The notes under the pieces: model-generated
What the model was told of the DNA's origin: nothing
Databases searched by the model: none
Seen by the model: only the letters and a program-made list of their open reading frames with translations
In this document: piece after piece, positions 35,068-45,708 of the stretch
Layout: every line of letters starts with the position of its first letter
Numbering within the stretch: the first letter of the stretch is position 1
Assembly: GCA_036823295.1 (NCBI GenBank)
Contig: DAISGD010000007.1
Coordinates: 24,763-88,762 of the forward strand
DNA: 64,000 nt
From: UBA4742 sp002403895
GTDB taxonomy: Bacteria; Actinomycetota; Acidimicrobiia; Acidimicrobiales; Acidimicrobilacustridaceae
Direction: 5' to 3'
Translations under genes and position numbers: made by a program

Positions 35068-36729
35068 TCAGGCCTCCATCACGACGGGCACGATCATGGG
35101 CTTGCGCTTCGTCTGATCGCTGACGAACTTCCCGGCGGCGCGGCGCACCTGGCGTTGGAGGCTCTCGATGTCCCCCGCGCCCCGATCGAAGGACTGCTTC
35201 ACCGCGTCGCGAACGACGATCTCGCATTGTTCGAGTAGGTCCTCGGCCTCGGCCTCGTAGATCCACCCCCGGGTGATGACCTCCGGGCCGGTGAGGATGG
35301 CGCCGGACTTCACGTCGACGCCGACGATCACCACCACCACACCTTCCTCGGCCAGCACCCGCCGGTCGCGGAGAACACCATGACCCACGTCGCCCACGAT
35401 GCCATCCACGAACAGGTAGCCGGCCGGGACCCGGGCGTGCGGCTTGATACCCTTCTTGGTCAGCCGGACCTGGTCGCCGTCCTCGCAGATCATGATGCGG
35501 TCGGCGTCCATGCCCATGGCCGAGGCGATCCGGGCGTGCGACACCAGGTGGCGGTACTCGCCGTGCACCGGGATGAACCACTCGGGACGGGCGATGGAGT
35601 GGAACGTCTTGAGCTCGTCGGCCTTGGCGTGGCCGGTGGCGTGCACATCCTCGATGCCGGAGTGCACCACCTCGGCGCCGAGCCGGAACAACCCGTCGAT
35701 CACCTTGGACACGTTGGACTCATTGCCGGGGATGGGATGGGAGCTCATGATGACGGTGTCACCAGAACCGAGCTTGATCCACTTGTTCTCGTTGGCCGCC
35801 ATGCGGGCCAGGGCCGACATGGGCTCGCCCTGCGAACCGGTAGAGATGAGGCAGACGGAGGCCGGGTCGAGATCGCGGATGTCCTCGATGTCCAACAGCT
35901 TGTTCTCAGGGATGCTCAGCAGACCCATCTCCCGGGCCAGGCGCATGTTCTTCTTCATGGACATGCCCATGGTGGCGATCACCCTGCCGTGGGCCAAGGC
36001 GGCATCGGCAATCTGCTGAACCCGATGCACGTGGCTGGCGAAGCAGGCCGTGATGATGCGCTTGCCCTCGTGCTCGTGGAACAGGTCGTAGAGCACCTTG
36101 CCCACCGAGCTCTCCGAGCGCGACGTCCCCTTCTGGTCGGCGTTGGTGGAATCGGCCAGCAGGAGGCGGATGCCGAACTGGTCGGCCAGCGAGCCGACCC
36201 GAGCCAGATCGGTGAGGCGGCCGTCGACCGGCGTCATGTCCAGCTTGAAGTCCCCGGTGTGGAGGATCACCCCTTGGGGCGTGTGGAACGCGGTGGCGAA
36301 ACCATGGGGAACCGAATGGGTGACCGGGATGAACTCCACGTCGAAAGGACCGATCATCCGCCGCTCACCGTCGGACACGGGGATCAGCTCGGTGCGGTCG
36401 AGGAGGCCCGCCTCCTCGATGCGGTTGCGGGCCAGACCCAGGGTGAGGGCCGAGCCGTAAATGGGAAACGAAAGGTCACGCAGCAGGTACGACAGCGCAC
36501 CGTGATGGTCCTCGTGGCCGTGGGTGACGATGCACCCCTCCACCCGATCGGCGTTGTCGCGCAGGTAGGTGAAGTCGGGCAGGACGAGGTCGATGCCGAG
36601 CATGTCGACGTCGGGGAACATGAGCCCGCAGTCCAGGATCATGATGCGGCCGCCGAGCTCGATACAGGCACAGTTGCGGCCGATCTCGCCCAGGCCTCCT
36701 AGGAAGGTGATCTTGACGTCGTCAGCCAC
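35068..36729 (-). CDS. rnj: Ribonuclease J
   Basis: 553 residues. Metallo-beta-lactamase/beta-CASP fold, with HxHxDH as THGHEDHHG (His70-His75), HTGDFKLD, ADSTNAD, CASP motifs around SSHPIPGNE and VHATGHA, and a C-terminal domain. It acts as 5'-to-3' exonuclease and endonuclease in RNA decay. The start is GTG at 36729, overlapping the dapA stop by 8 nt; the dapA-rnj pair is conserved in Actinomycetota. Confidence 0.95.
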   Translation of the reverse strand: MADDVKITFLGGLGEIGRNCACIELGGRIMILDCGLMFPDVDMLGIDLVLPDFTYLRDNADRVEGCIVTHGHEDHHGALSYLLRDLSFPIYGSALTLGLARNRIEEAGLLDRTELIPVSDGERRMIGPFDVEFIPVTHSVPHGFATAFHTPQGVILHTGDFKLDMTPVDGRLTDLARVGSLADQFGIRLLLADSTNADQKGTSRSESSVGKVLYDLFHEHEGKRIITACFASHVHRVQQIADAALAHGRVIATMGMSMKKNMRLAREMGLLSIPENKLLDIEDIRDLDPASVCLISTGSQGEPMSALARMAANENKWIKLGSGDTVIMSSHPIPGNESNVSKVIDGLFRLGAEVVHSGIEDVHATGHAKADELKTFHSIARPEWFIPVHGEYRHLVSHARIASAMGMDADRIMICEDGDQVRLTKKGIKPHARVPAGYLFVDGIVGDVGHGVLRDRRVLAEEGVVVVIVGVDVKSGAILTGPEVITRGWIYEAEAEDLLEQCEIVVRDAVKQSFDRGAGDIESLQRQVRRAAGKFVSDQTKRKPMIVPVVMEA

Positions 36730-37603
36730 GAAGGACCCCCAGCACGTCGAGCGCCCGTTGTTCGAGACCCACGGGCGCCGGCCCGATCGGCAACCGGCAC
36801 TGCCCGGCCGGTCGTCCCAGCGCCCGCAGCATGGCCTTGGCCGGGATGGGATTCGGGGTGAGGTCACCTGACTCGAAGTCGTAGGACTCGAGCAGGGCGA
36901 CGTTGATCTCGGCCGCCTTGGTGTGGTCCCCTCGCTCGAAGGCCTCGATCATGGCGCTCATCTCGGGGGCGGCCCAATGGGCGGCCACGCTGATGACGCC
37001 CACGGCCCCCACCGCCATCATGGGCAGGGTCATGGCATCGTCTCCGGAATACACGTAGAAGTCCTCAGGGGTGTCGGCCACCGTACGGGCCGTTTCGGCG
37101 GGGTTTCCCGCAGCGTCTTTCAATCCAACGATATTGGGCACCTCGGCCGCCAGACGCACCAGGATCTCGTGACCGATCTTGCGACTGGAACGGATGGGGA
37201 TGTCATAGAGCACGACCGGGAGATCGGTGGCCGCCGCCACCGCCCGGAAGTGGGCCTCGATGCCGGCCTGCGGCGGGCGGTTGTAATAGGGGGTGACCAC
37301 CAGCACGCCGTCGAGCCCGGCCTTGGCCGCCTGGGCCGTCAACCCTGCGGCATGGGCCGTGTCGTTGGTGCCGCTGCCGGCGATGACCGGCACGGCGACG
37401 GCGGCCCGGACGGCCCGCCACACCTCGACCTGTTCGTCATCGGTGAGCACGGATGCCTCGCCCGTCGAGCCGGTCACCACCAGCGCGTCGTTGCCTTGGC
37501 CGACCAACCATTCGGCCAGCTCGGCCGCGCCCTCGAGATCGATGGCGCCTTCCGCGTCGAAGGGCGTGACCATGGCGGTGATCACCGGACCGAAGCGGGT
37601 CAT
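36722..37603 (-). CDS. dapA: 4-hydroxy-tetrahydrodipicolinate synthase
   Basis: 293 residues, TIM barrel. Schiff-base Lys162 in VGLKDAAGNP, catalytic Tyr133 (VLYDIP), the GSTGE loop at 45-49, and the substrate-loop YYNRPPQ. It condenses pyruvate with aspartate semialdehyde, the first step of the lysine/diaminopimelate branch. The start is ATG at 37603 with GAGGAGG ahead, overlapping the stop of the winged-helix gene (ATGA). Confidence 0.96.
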   Translation of the reverse strand: MTRFGPVITAMVTPFDAEGAIDLEGAAELAEWLVGQGNDALVVTGSTGEASVLTDDEQVEVWRAVRAAVAVPVIAGSGTNDTAHAAGLTAQAAKAGLDGVLVVTPYYNRPPQAGIEAHFRAVAAATDLPVVLYDIPIRSSRKIGHEILVRLAAEVPNIVGLKDAAGNPAETARTVADTPEDFYVYSGDDAMTLPMMAVGAVGVISVAAHWAAPEMSAMIEAFERGDHTKAAEINVALLESYDFESGDLTPNPIPAKAMLRALGRPAGQCRLPIGPAPVGLEQRALDVLGVLRG

Positions 37604-38256
37604 GAGATTGCCTCCTCGGGGGGCGTCGACCGTTCCGCGCCGCGCTCGATCCCGAGCGTGGCCAGCAGGTTCTCGTGGAGCTCGAACCACACCGTGTGGT
37701 ACGAGTCGACGGTGGGCTTGGTGAACCACTCACCGTCGCCCCCCTGCACCTTGGCCAGGGCGGAAGAGAGGCGGGGGCCGTAGCCACCCAAACGGGCGAG
37801 GCTCTCAGCCAGGTCAGTCAGTACCGGCTGGATGGTGGCGTCGATGTCGGCCAGTTCGGCCACCACGGAGGCGTCGTGCACGGGATCGGCGTGGTCGTTC
37901 ACCACCTGGGCCCCGTCGACGTCGCGCAGCTGCCAGGCGGTGCAGACATCGAGCAGGCGTTGGTTCACCGCCAAGAATCGTTCGTACGCGGCACCGACGG
38001 CGTCGCGCCCGCCGAGGTGGTCCATCTCGGCGGCGAGCAGATGCTCGCCCTCGGTCCGACCCTCCGGGGTCAACATCCATCCGGTCATGCGTCCGTCGCG
38101 GAAGAGGGCCAGGCCCCGCTCGGCGCAGGAGTCCAGGCGGCTGGCGACCTCGGCTTCGGGGAGCCCGGCGGCCTCGGCGACAACAGCCGCGGGGGCGAAC
38201 GACCGCAAGCGCAGGCCGAGCAACACCAACACGTCGGGGTCCGAGGGGTACGGCAT
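37600..38256 (-). CDS. Winged-helix-like protein of unknown function, upstream of dapA
   Basis: 218 residues. The N-terminus (about 1-75) looks like a winged helix: DVLVLLGLRLRSFAPAAVVA, then EAEVASRLDSCAERGLAL and GWMLTPEGR, a MarR-like order of helices and wing. The C-terminal half (FLAVNQRLLDVCTAWQLR, SYHTVWFELHENLL) is a helical domain conserved in uncharacterised actinobacterial proteins as I recall; I cannot name the family. It could be a local regulator coupled to dapA, since the two overlap by ATGA. The start is ATG at 38256, with TAGGAT 8 nt upstream. Confidence 0.7.
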   Translation of the reverse strand: MPYPSDPDVLVLLGLRLRSFAPAAVVAEAAGLPEAEVASRLDSCAERGLALFRDGRMTGWMLTPEGRTEGEHLLAAEMDHLGGRDAVGAAYERFLAVNQRLLDVCTAWQLRDVDGAQVVNDHADPVHDASVVAELADIDATIQPVLTDLAESLARLGGYGPRLSSALAKVQGGDGEWFTKPTVDSYHTVWFELHENLLATLGIERGAERSTPPEEAIS

Positions 38257-38282
38257 TGCCGTCAATCCTACTTCCCCCGCCC

Positions 38283-38597
38283 TCAGGCCCCGTTCCGGGG
38301 TGCGCTCAAGCCAGGCGGGTCCCGACCGCGGCGATCACGCGGTCGACGACACCGGGCGGAGCCACTGCCAGGAACAAGAACGGCTCGATGAGCTCCAACT
38401 CCATCAGCTGAGGACCGGCCCCGGCCGGCGAGACCATGTCGACCCGGGCATACAGCACCCTGGTGCCGGTAAACCGTGGCCCGGGACAATCCCGCCTCCT
38501 GGGCGACGTCCTCGAGCCTGGTCTTGGCCAGCCCTGACCGCTCCACGCACGCCACCGCGGCGGCCAGGATGCGGGTGCGGGTGTCGGCCTCGGTCAC
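38283..38597 (-). pseudogene. TetR-family regulator, N-terminal helix-turn-helix only, broken
   Basis: The frame begins TEADTRTRILAAAVACVERS and continues LEDVAQEAGLSRATVYRH, a textbook TetR helix-turn-helix. Immediately after ATVYRH the homology ends: QGAVCPGRHGLAG and the Arg-rich remainder are out-of-frame translation of a different gene (see 38306-38458). No ligand-binding domain remains. The GTG start at 38597 overlaps the SURF1 stop (GTGA), so the 5' end is normal. A deletion or assembly join near 38460 explains it. Confidence 0.65.
38306..38458 (-). pseudogene. C-terminal fragment of an ATP-grasp-like protein
   Basis: In the +1 frame relative to the TetR fragment the sequence reads VLYARVDMVSPAG, then MELELIEPFLFLAVAPPGVV and ends DRVIAAVGTRLA, stop at 38306-38308. 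YARVD followed by MELELIEP is characteristic of the C-terminal metal/ATP site of ATP-grasp ligases (RimK-like family). The rest of the ligase is absent. It is joined directly to the TetR fragment, so two genes have lost the parts facing each other. Confidence 0.55.
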
Positions 38598-39538
38598 GGC
38601 CCGACCGACGTGGACGCCTCAGCCGTCTCGGCCGGGGGCGACCCGACCACGGCGTCGCCGGAGCCGCCGGAAGGGGCGTTGTTCGAGTCGGCCGCGCGCT
38701 CGTCGGCGACGGCCCGCTCGGCGCGCTCGACCCCCTTGTCCCGGGCCCGGCGGCGCAGCAGGAGCGGGTAGACGATGACGGTGAGGGTGGCGAAGATCAG
38801 CCATTGGCCGGCGTAGTTGAGGTGAGGACCGTCGCCCAGTTCCGGCGTTGGCACCGGCTCAGGCAGGGGGCCGGACTGCGGTGGCGCGGAGGAGCGGAGG
38901 CTCACGTACACCGGGTAGAGCTGGTACGGCAGCTGGTGTTGGTACCGCGTCAGATCGACCCGTGACAACGTGTGCAGCACGCCATCGGCGGGGTCGTAGG
39001 GCCCCGACTCGCGGTTCTGGGTGCTCATGAGCAGACCGGTGACGCTCACCGTCCCGCTGGGCGGCGCGAACTCGTCGAGAGAGGAGTTCTCGTCGATGGC
39101 GTAGGGCACCCAGCCCCGATTGACGGCCACTGCGCTCTGGCCGTCGGTGCTGACCAGCGGGGTGATCAGCCACCAACCGGGATCGCTGCTGTTGCGGGTG
39201 CGGTTTCGGATCAGGATCTGATTGGCGGAGTCGTAATGACCGGTCGCGGTCACGGTGCGGAACGTGTTGACGTTGGCCTGGTCGGCCGGCTGGTCGGAGT
39301 GGACCAGGGTCTCGATGGGGACCGCCGGCCCGTTCTCGCGGGCCTCGATCATCTGATTCACGTCGCGCCGGCCGTGGAGCCGCCCGAGTTGCCAGGAGGC
39401 GAGGAAGAGAAAGGCGAGGACACAGCTGAGCACGAACAGGTGCGACAGGATCCATCCCGGGCGTCGGACGAAGCGCCAGTCCGTCGGGGGCCGACCCGCA
39501 GCGGCCGGTGACGCCACGATGTCGCGATGGTCGGTCAC
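38594..39538 (-). CDS. SURF1 family cytochrome oxidase biogenesis protein
   Basis: 314 residues. Helix 1 at about 30-52 (HLFVLSCVLAFLFLASWQLG), a periplasmic domain with the hallmark WWLITPLV and AVNRGWVPY, helix 2 at about 245-263, and a cytoplasmic acidic/Ser tail of some 50 residues. SURF1 helps heme insertion into cytochrome c oxidase (aa3). The start is GTG at 39538 with a TAGCCT element 6 nt upstream. No cox genes are in the window. Confidence 0.93.
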   Translation of the reverse strand: MTDHRDIVASPAAAGRPPTDWRFVRRPGWILSHLFVLSCVLAFLFLASWQLGRLHGRRDVNQMIEARENGPAVPIETLVHSDQPADQANVNTFRTVTATGHYDSANQILIRNRTRNSSDPGWWLITPLVSTDGQSAVAVNRGWVPYAIDENSSLDEFAPPSGTVSVTGLLMSTQNRESGPYDPADGVLHTLSRVDLTRYQHQLPYQLYPVYVSLRSSAPPQSGPLPEPVPTPELGDGPHLNYAGQWLIFATLTVIVYPLLLRRRARDKGVERAERAVADERAADSNNAPSGGSGDAVVGSPPAETAEASTSVGP

Positions 39539-39544
39539 GACAGC

Positions 39545-39550
39545 AGGCTA
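39545..39550 (-). promoter_or_regulatory. Leaderless -10 element (TAGCCT) of the SURF1 gene
   Basis: TAGCCT, 6 nt before the GTG at 39538; same hexamer and spacing as bioB. Confidence 0.45.
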
Positions 39551-39680
39551 ACCGTGGCCCGGTCCCGACCCGAATCGGTCCTCACCCACCCAGGATCTCT
39601 GCAGCCTGGCCGACATCAGCTGTCGATTCGGCTTCAGAGAACCGGGAGCGGCCCCCGGATACCACCGATTCCTCAGTGGA

Positions 39681-41312
<1,632 letters not shown>

Positions 41313-41336
41313 GGTGGTTCCCCCGAGAGTCGAATG

Positions 41337-42137
41337 ATGGACCGCTCGAATCGTAGGCCACCGACTGCGTTCGGGGCCTGGCGTCGGCGCCGGGAGGCGG
41401 ACGGCGATCGTGGAAGACTCTCGGTCTTGACGGCCAGCGCCCCGCTCTCCCCACCGAATCGACCGAGCCGGCGTCGGGCCGTGCTCGTGATCACCCCCAT
41501 CATCGTGCTGGTGGCGTGCAGCAACCTCGGCACTGCCTTCTTCCCCACCCTGGTCACCGAACACCCCCTCCTCCTCATCGCCCTAGCCCCCACCAACCGC
41601 AACTTCGTGCTGGTCGCCAACCGGGTCGACCCCGTCAGCTTCTACCTGGTCGGCTTCCTCCGCCTATTGGCCCCCGACCCGTTCTTCTTCATCCTGGGCC
41701 GGTGGTACGGCGAGTCGGCCATCTCCTGGATGGAGCGGCGAACTCCCACGTTCGGCCAGCTGATGCGCACCCTGGAGCGGTGGTTCGACAAGGCGCGGTG
41801 GCCGTTGGTCACCGCCGTGCCCAACAACCCCGTCTGTCTTCTGGCCGGGGCGGCAGGCATGTCGGTAGCGCTGTTCGTCGTCCTCGACGTCGTCGGCACC
41901 GTCGGTCGGCTCGTGTTGTTGCGCATCGTCGGCGACATCTTCGCCACACCCATCGCCTGGTTCGTGAACCTGGTGGGCCAGTACCGCCTGCCGCTGTTGG
42001 CGCTCACCATCACCGTCGTGGCCGTCACCTCCATCCGCGAGTGGCGGGCGGGCACGAGCGAGATCGAACAGCTGCTCGAGCTCGAGGATGAGCTCGGCCA
42101 GCGCGACGGCGACGTCACCGACGAGCCGCTCCCCTAG
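41337..42137 (+). CDS. DedA/VTT-like membrane protein
   Basis: 266 residues from ATG at 41337. Hydrophobic segments at about 40-75, 95-115, 155-190 and 205-240. The FFFILGRWYGESAISWMERR segment, followed by LERWFDKARWPLVTAVPNN and LLAGAAGMSVALFV, resembles the VTT/DedA domain (flippase-like), although the match is partial. The start is uncertain: TTG at 41427 is an alternative nearer the first helix, and the ATG leaves only 24 nt to the divergent gene. The C-terminus is acidic. The SDR gene follows after 9 nt. Confidence 0.7.
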   Translation: MDRSNRRPPTAFGAWRRRREADGDRGRLSVLTASAPLSPPNRPSRRRAVLVITPIIVLVACSNLGTAFFPTLVTEHPLLLIALAPTNRNFVLVANRVDPVSFYLVGFLRLLAPDPFFFILGRWYGESAISWMERRTPTFGQLMRTLERWFDKARWPLVTAVPNNPVCLLAGAAGMSVALFVVLDVVGTVGRLVLLRIVGDIFATPIAWFVNLVGQYRLPLLALTITVVAVTSIREWRAGTSEIEQLLELEDELGQRDGDVTDEPLP

Positions 42138-42140
42138 GGT
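42135..42140 (+). promoter_or_regulatory. Leaderless -10 element (TAGGGT) of the SDR gene
   Basis: TAGGGT overlaps the stop of the preceding gene and lies 6 nt before the ATG at 42147, so the SDR can be transcribed independently. Confidence 0.45.
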
Positions 42141-42146
42141 GCCGTC

Positions 42147-42896
42147 ATGGACGGATCAGGTCGTGTCGCGGTGGTCACCGGTGCCAGCTCAGGGATCGGC
42201 GCAGCCACCGCCCGCCATCTCTCCGATGCGGGGTTCGAGGTCGTCATCGGCGCCCGGCGGCCCGACCGCCTGGCTGAGGTGGCCGAGGTGGCCGGTGCCA
42301 CCGCCATTGCGCTCGACGTGACCGACGACGGGTCGGTCGAGCGGTTCTGCTCCCAGCTCCCCGGCTGCTCGGTCCTGGTCAACAACGCCGGGGGCGCCTT
42401 CGGGCTCGAGCCCATCGAACGAGCGGACCTCGACCACTGGCGAGCGATGTACGACACCAACGTGCTGGGCACGCTGCGCATGACCCGCGCACTGCTGCCC
42501 TCGCTCGAGGAGTCGGGCAACGGCCATGTCATCGTGGTTGGCTCCATCGCGGCCTATGAGCCCTACCCGGGCGGGGCGGGGTACAACGCGGCCAAGTTCG
42601 CCGAGCGGGCCATGACCTCCGTGCTGCGCCAGGAGCTGTTGGGCCGCCCGGTGCGGGTCACGGAGGTGGACCCGGGCATGGTCGAAACCGAGTTCAGCCT
42701 GGTGCGTTTCGGGGGTGACGTCGAGCGCGCTGCCCGGGTGTACGACGGCGTGGTTCCCCTGAGTGCCGACGACGTGGCCGAGTGCATCACGTTCGCCGCC
42801 ACCCGCCCGAGCCATGTGAACATCGACACCATGATCGTCCTCGCTCGCGACCAGGCCGGCGCCCGCCAGGTCCACCGCCGGTCCTCAGCCGACTGA
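42147..42896 (+). CDS. Short-chain dehydrogenase/reductase
   Basis: 249 residues, classical SDR. NAD(P)-binding TGASSGIG (11-18), NNAG (79-82), catalytic Ser133, Tyr146 and Lys150 (YNAAK). Arg residues after strand 2 (GARRPDR) suggest NADPH preference. The closest types are YdfG-like serine/3-hydroxy-acid dehydrogenases, but the substrate cannot be fixed. Its 3' end overlaps the convergent gene at 42885 by 12 nt. Confidence 0.92.
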   Translation: MDGSGRVAVVTGASSGIGAATARHLSDAGFEVVIGARRPDRLAEVAEVAGATAIALDVTDDGSVERFCSQLPGCSVLVNNAGGAFGLEPIERADLDHWRAMYDTNVLGTLRMTRALLPSLEESGNGHVIVVGSIAAYEPYPGGAGYNAAKFAERAMTSVLRQELLGRPVRVTEVDPGMVETEFSLVRFGGDVERAARVYDGVVPLSADDVAECITFAATRPSHVNIDTMIVLARDQAGARQVHRRSSAD

Positions 42897-43385
42897 CGGC
42901 CTCCGCGCCTCGATCCGCTCGATAAGCGAGCGATACCAGGACCCTGCCTGGTGGGGTCGCAGGGCGAGGCTCTTGGCGTCGGGATGCGGGAACGAGACGA
43001 GTTCGTCATCGACCCGGGCCGCGATCTGGTCTCGCCGCCCGGTGCGGTGGGGGAGAATCTCGAACCCGTCGATGTCAGCCCACGGAATGGTCCGATCACC
43101 CCAGCCCCGGATGACCAATCCCTGCGGGGTGGTGCCCGTCGAGCGGCGGTATGCCCAGATCGAAACGCCGGCTAGCGAGAGCGCCACAGCTGGCGCCACC
43201 ACGCCCACCAACCAACGGTCACTGGCCAAGGCATCGCCGGTGATGACCAAGAGGACGACGGCTGCCGCCAGCTCCAGGATCAGCGTGGAGAACTGATGCG
43301 AACGCAGCACGAACTCGGAGCTGGCATCGGGCAGTTTCGGAGCCCGCACCCGCCGCAGTCGCCGGCCCGGATCGGGCGGGTCCAT
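42885..43385 (-). CDS. Membrane protein with PH-like domain
   Basis: 166 residues. Two close transmembrane helices (about 33-53 and 60-80), then a soluble C-terminal domain with GLVIRGWGDRTIPWADIDGF, the pattern of bacterial PH domains (bPH), which fold as small beta-barrels under the membrane. Function unknown. The start is ATG at 43385; a TTG-initiated form from 43445 would be 20 residues longer. It lies downstream of dapB on the same strand, 68 nt away. Confidence 0.75.
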   Translation of the reverse strand: MDPPDPGRRLRRVRAPKLPDASSEFVLRSHQFSTLILELAAAVVLLVITGDALASDRWLVGVVAPAVALSLAGVSIWAYRRSTGTTPQGLVIRGWGDRTIPWADIDGFEILPHRTGRRDQIAARVDDELVSFPHPDAKSLALRPHQAGSWYRSLIERIEARRPSVG

Positions 43386-43453
43386 TGGGGCCGGGGCACT
43401 GCGACGGCCCCGGGGGGCGTCAGATCCAGGTCGGGAGCGGTCCAAATCGAGCC

Positions 43454-44239
43454 TCAGAGATCGAGCAGGTCATCGAGCCCGAGTGTGAGGCCTGGGTGCT
43501 CCGCCACCTTCCTCACGGCGAGGAGCACCCCCGGCATGAACGACGAGCGGTCATAGGTGTCGTGGCGCAGGCTCAGCGTCTGACCAGTGGTGCCCAACAG
43601 GACCTCCTGGTGGGCCACCATCCCCCGCATGCGCACGGAGTGGATGGGGATGTGAGCCGGCCCCTTGCCACCGCGGGCCCCGGGCACGACCTCCTCGACC
43701 GTCGGGTCGGGCGCCCAGTCGGCGGAGGCCTCGGCCATGCGTTGGGCGGTGAGCATGGCCGTCCCCGAAGGAGCATCGACCTTTTGGTCGTGATGCAGCT
43801 CGATGATCTCGGCCGTCTCGAAGTAGGGGGCGGCCAACTCGGCGAAGCGCATCATGAGGATGGCGCCGATGGCGAAGTTGGGCGCGATGACACAGTTGCT
43901 GGAGGTGAAGGCGGCACGAAAGTCATCGAGATCCGCATCGGTGAAGCCGGTCGTACCGACCACGGCGTGAATCCCGTTCTCGGCCAGCCAGGCCACGTTT
44001 TCCCGGGCCGCATCGACCTGGGTGAAATCAACGGCCACCTGCACGTTGGCCGCCAGCAATGCCTCGGGACCAGGCGCCATCTGCAGATGCTCGGCAATGC
44101 CGTTGACCTGTCGCAGGTCCAGACCGGCGTGGAAGGGATCGACCGCGGCGGCCAGTTCCAGGCCGGGATCGTCCACGACGGCCTGGCACACCGTGGTGCC
44201 CATTCGGCCGCCGGCCCCGAACACGCCTACCCGGATCAT
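43454..44239 (-). CDS. dapB: 4-hydroxy-tetrahydrodipicolinate reductase
   Basis: 261 residues. N-terminal nucleotide-binding GVFGAGGRMG, then VGTTGF, APNFAIGA and the substrate/catalytic ELHHDQKVDAPSGTA (His and Lys). It reduces the DapA product with NAD(P)H. The start is ATG at 44239 with TAGGGT 7 nt upstream, so it can be transcribed independently of the M16/pnp genes upstream. Confidence 0.96.
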   Translation of the reverse strand: MIRVGVFGAGGRMGTTVCQAVVDDPGLELAAAVDPFHAGLDLRQVNGIAEHLQMAPGPEALLAANVQVAVDFTQVDAARENVAWLAENGIHAVVGTTGFTDADLDDFRAAFTSSNCVIAPNFAIGAILMMRFAELAAPYFETAEIIELHHDQKVDAPSGTAMLTAQRMAEASADWAPDPTVEEVVPGARGGKGPAHIPIHSVRMRGMVAHQEVLLGTTGQTLSLRHDTYDRSSFMPGVLLAVRKVAEHPGLTLGLDDLLDL

Positions 44240-44246
44240 GGGCCAG

Positions 44247-44252
44247 ACCCTA
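44247..44252 (-). promoter_or_regulatory. Leaderless -10 element (TAGGGT) of dapB
   Basis: TAGGGT is followed by 7 nt and the ATG at 44239; no Shine-Dalgarno sequence is seen. Confidence 0.45.
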
Positions 44253-44305
44253 GCGCCGGCCAGGCCAACGGGCAGCGGGGCGAGTCACCCCCAACGAGGC
44301 CTCGC

Positions 44306-45697
44306 TCACCCCGTCGACGCCCGAGCCAGGGCGCGCTCGGTGGCGCCTACCAAGATGTGGTCGTCGGCATCGAAAGGACCGACCACCGACAATACGTTGG
44401 GGGCGGCCAGGACCCGATGCAGCACCCGAGCCACGTCGTCGCGTGACGCGGCGCGGATCCGGGCCAGGTGGTCATCGATCGAGATCAGCTCGTTGCGGAC
44501 GGTCAGATTGGCTCCGAGACGGGCCATGCGGCTGCCACTGTCCTCGAGGCCGAGCAGGGTGGCCCCCTCCAGATAGCCGAGCGCCACATCGTGCTCGTCT
44601 TTGGTGATGCCGCCGGCCAGGATCCCGTCGATGACGGCGTCGATGACCTCGAGGAGCTCGTCCAAGCGGGCGGGCGCCGTCCCGGCGTACACCGTGTAGG
44701 CACCGGCATCGGCATAGCTCGACGGAGACGAGTACACCGTGTAGGCCAGTCCCCGCTCCTCGCGGACCTGTTGGAACAGCCGGCTCGACATGCCTTCACC
44801 CATGACCTGGTTGGCCACCATCAGGGCGTAGCGATCAGGGTCGTGGGCATCGAGTCCTCGCCACGCCATGGCCACATGCACCTGCTCGGTCGGCCGATGC
44901 ACCACCGACAGCGGGTCGAGCCCTACCGCGGGCGCCGAGCGGAGGGGCTTGTCACCAGCCGCTTGGTCGGCCAGGCAGTCCTCGACTCGGTCGAGCACTC
45001 TGCTGTGGTCGAGGTTGCCGGCGGCGGCCACCACGATGTTGGCCGGTCGGTACCAGTGCCGGTGGAAGGCGGCGATGGCGTCTCGGTCCATGGCCGTGAT
45101 GGTCTGCTCGCTCCCCAACGTCTCCGCACCCAGCCCGTGACCGGGGAAGAGGGCTTGCATGAGACGGGTGTGGACGACGTCATCCGGGGTGTCTTCATTC
45201 ATGAGGATCTCTTCGAGGATCACTTCGCGCTCGGCGTCCACCTCATGGGCCCGGAATGCCGGTGAGCTGATGACGTCGGCCAGCAGTTCCAGCCCGAAGT
45301 CGAGCTCGCTGGCCGGGAGCCGGGTGTAGTACGACGTGTGCTCGCGGGTGGTGTAGGCGTTCATCTCGCCACCCACGGCATCCACGGCCACCGCGATCTG
45401 GCGGGCACTGCGTTCGGCGGTGCCTTTGAACAGCAGGTGTTCGAGGAAGTGGGATGCACCGGCCTGCTCGCCGGGCTCGTCTCGCGAACCCACGCCCACC
45501 CAGAAACCGATCGTCACCGAGCGGGCGTCGGGCATGTGTTCGGTGACGACCCGCAGGCCTGAATCGAGCGTGGTGAGTTCGATGCCAGGCTCAGGCCCGG
45601 GCGAGGAGGCCGGTCGAGCCGGCCGGCCCCCGGAATCGGGCCCCCCGGACGGCGAGAGCCCGCCCCTGGCCGAAGCCGGGGACGGGCTCTTGCTCAC
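44306..45697 (-). CDS. M16 family zinc metallopeptidase (PepR-like)
   Basis: 463 residues, one active and one inactive M16 half. The inverted zinc motif HxxEH is His83, Glu86 and His87 (ASHFLEHLLFKGT), with the third ligand Glu about 75 residues on (EREVILEE). It degrades small peptides in a closed chamber; in Actinomycetota it regularly follows pnp (Rv2782c family). The start is taken as GTG at 45697; TTG at 45712, overlapping the pnp stop, is possible. The N-terminal 35 residues are Ser/Pro/Gly-rich. Confidence 0.93.
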   Translation of the reverse strand: MSKSPSPASARGGLSPSGGPDSGGRPARPASSPGPEPGIELTTLDSGLRVVTEHMPDARSVTIGFWVGVGSRDEPGEQAGASHFLEHLLFKGTAERSARQIAVAVDAVGGEMNAYTTREHTSYYTRLPASELDFGLELLADVISSPAFRAHEVDAEREVILEEILMNEDTPDDVVHTRLMQALFPGHGLGAETLGSEQTITAMDRDAIAAFHRHWYRPANIVVAAAGNLDHSRVLDRVEDCLADQAAGDKPLRSAPAVGLDPLSVVHRPTEQVHVAMAWRGLDAHDPDRYALMVANQVMGEGMSSRLFQQVREERGLAYTVYSSPSSYADAGAYTVYAGTAPARLDELLEVIDAVIDGILAGGITKDEHDVALGYLEGATLLGLEDSGSRMARLGANLTVRNELISIDDHLARIRAASRDDVARVLHRVLAAPNVLSVVGPFDADDHILVGATERALARASTG

Positions 45698-45708
45698 TGC
45701 AGGGTCAC

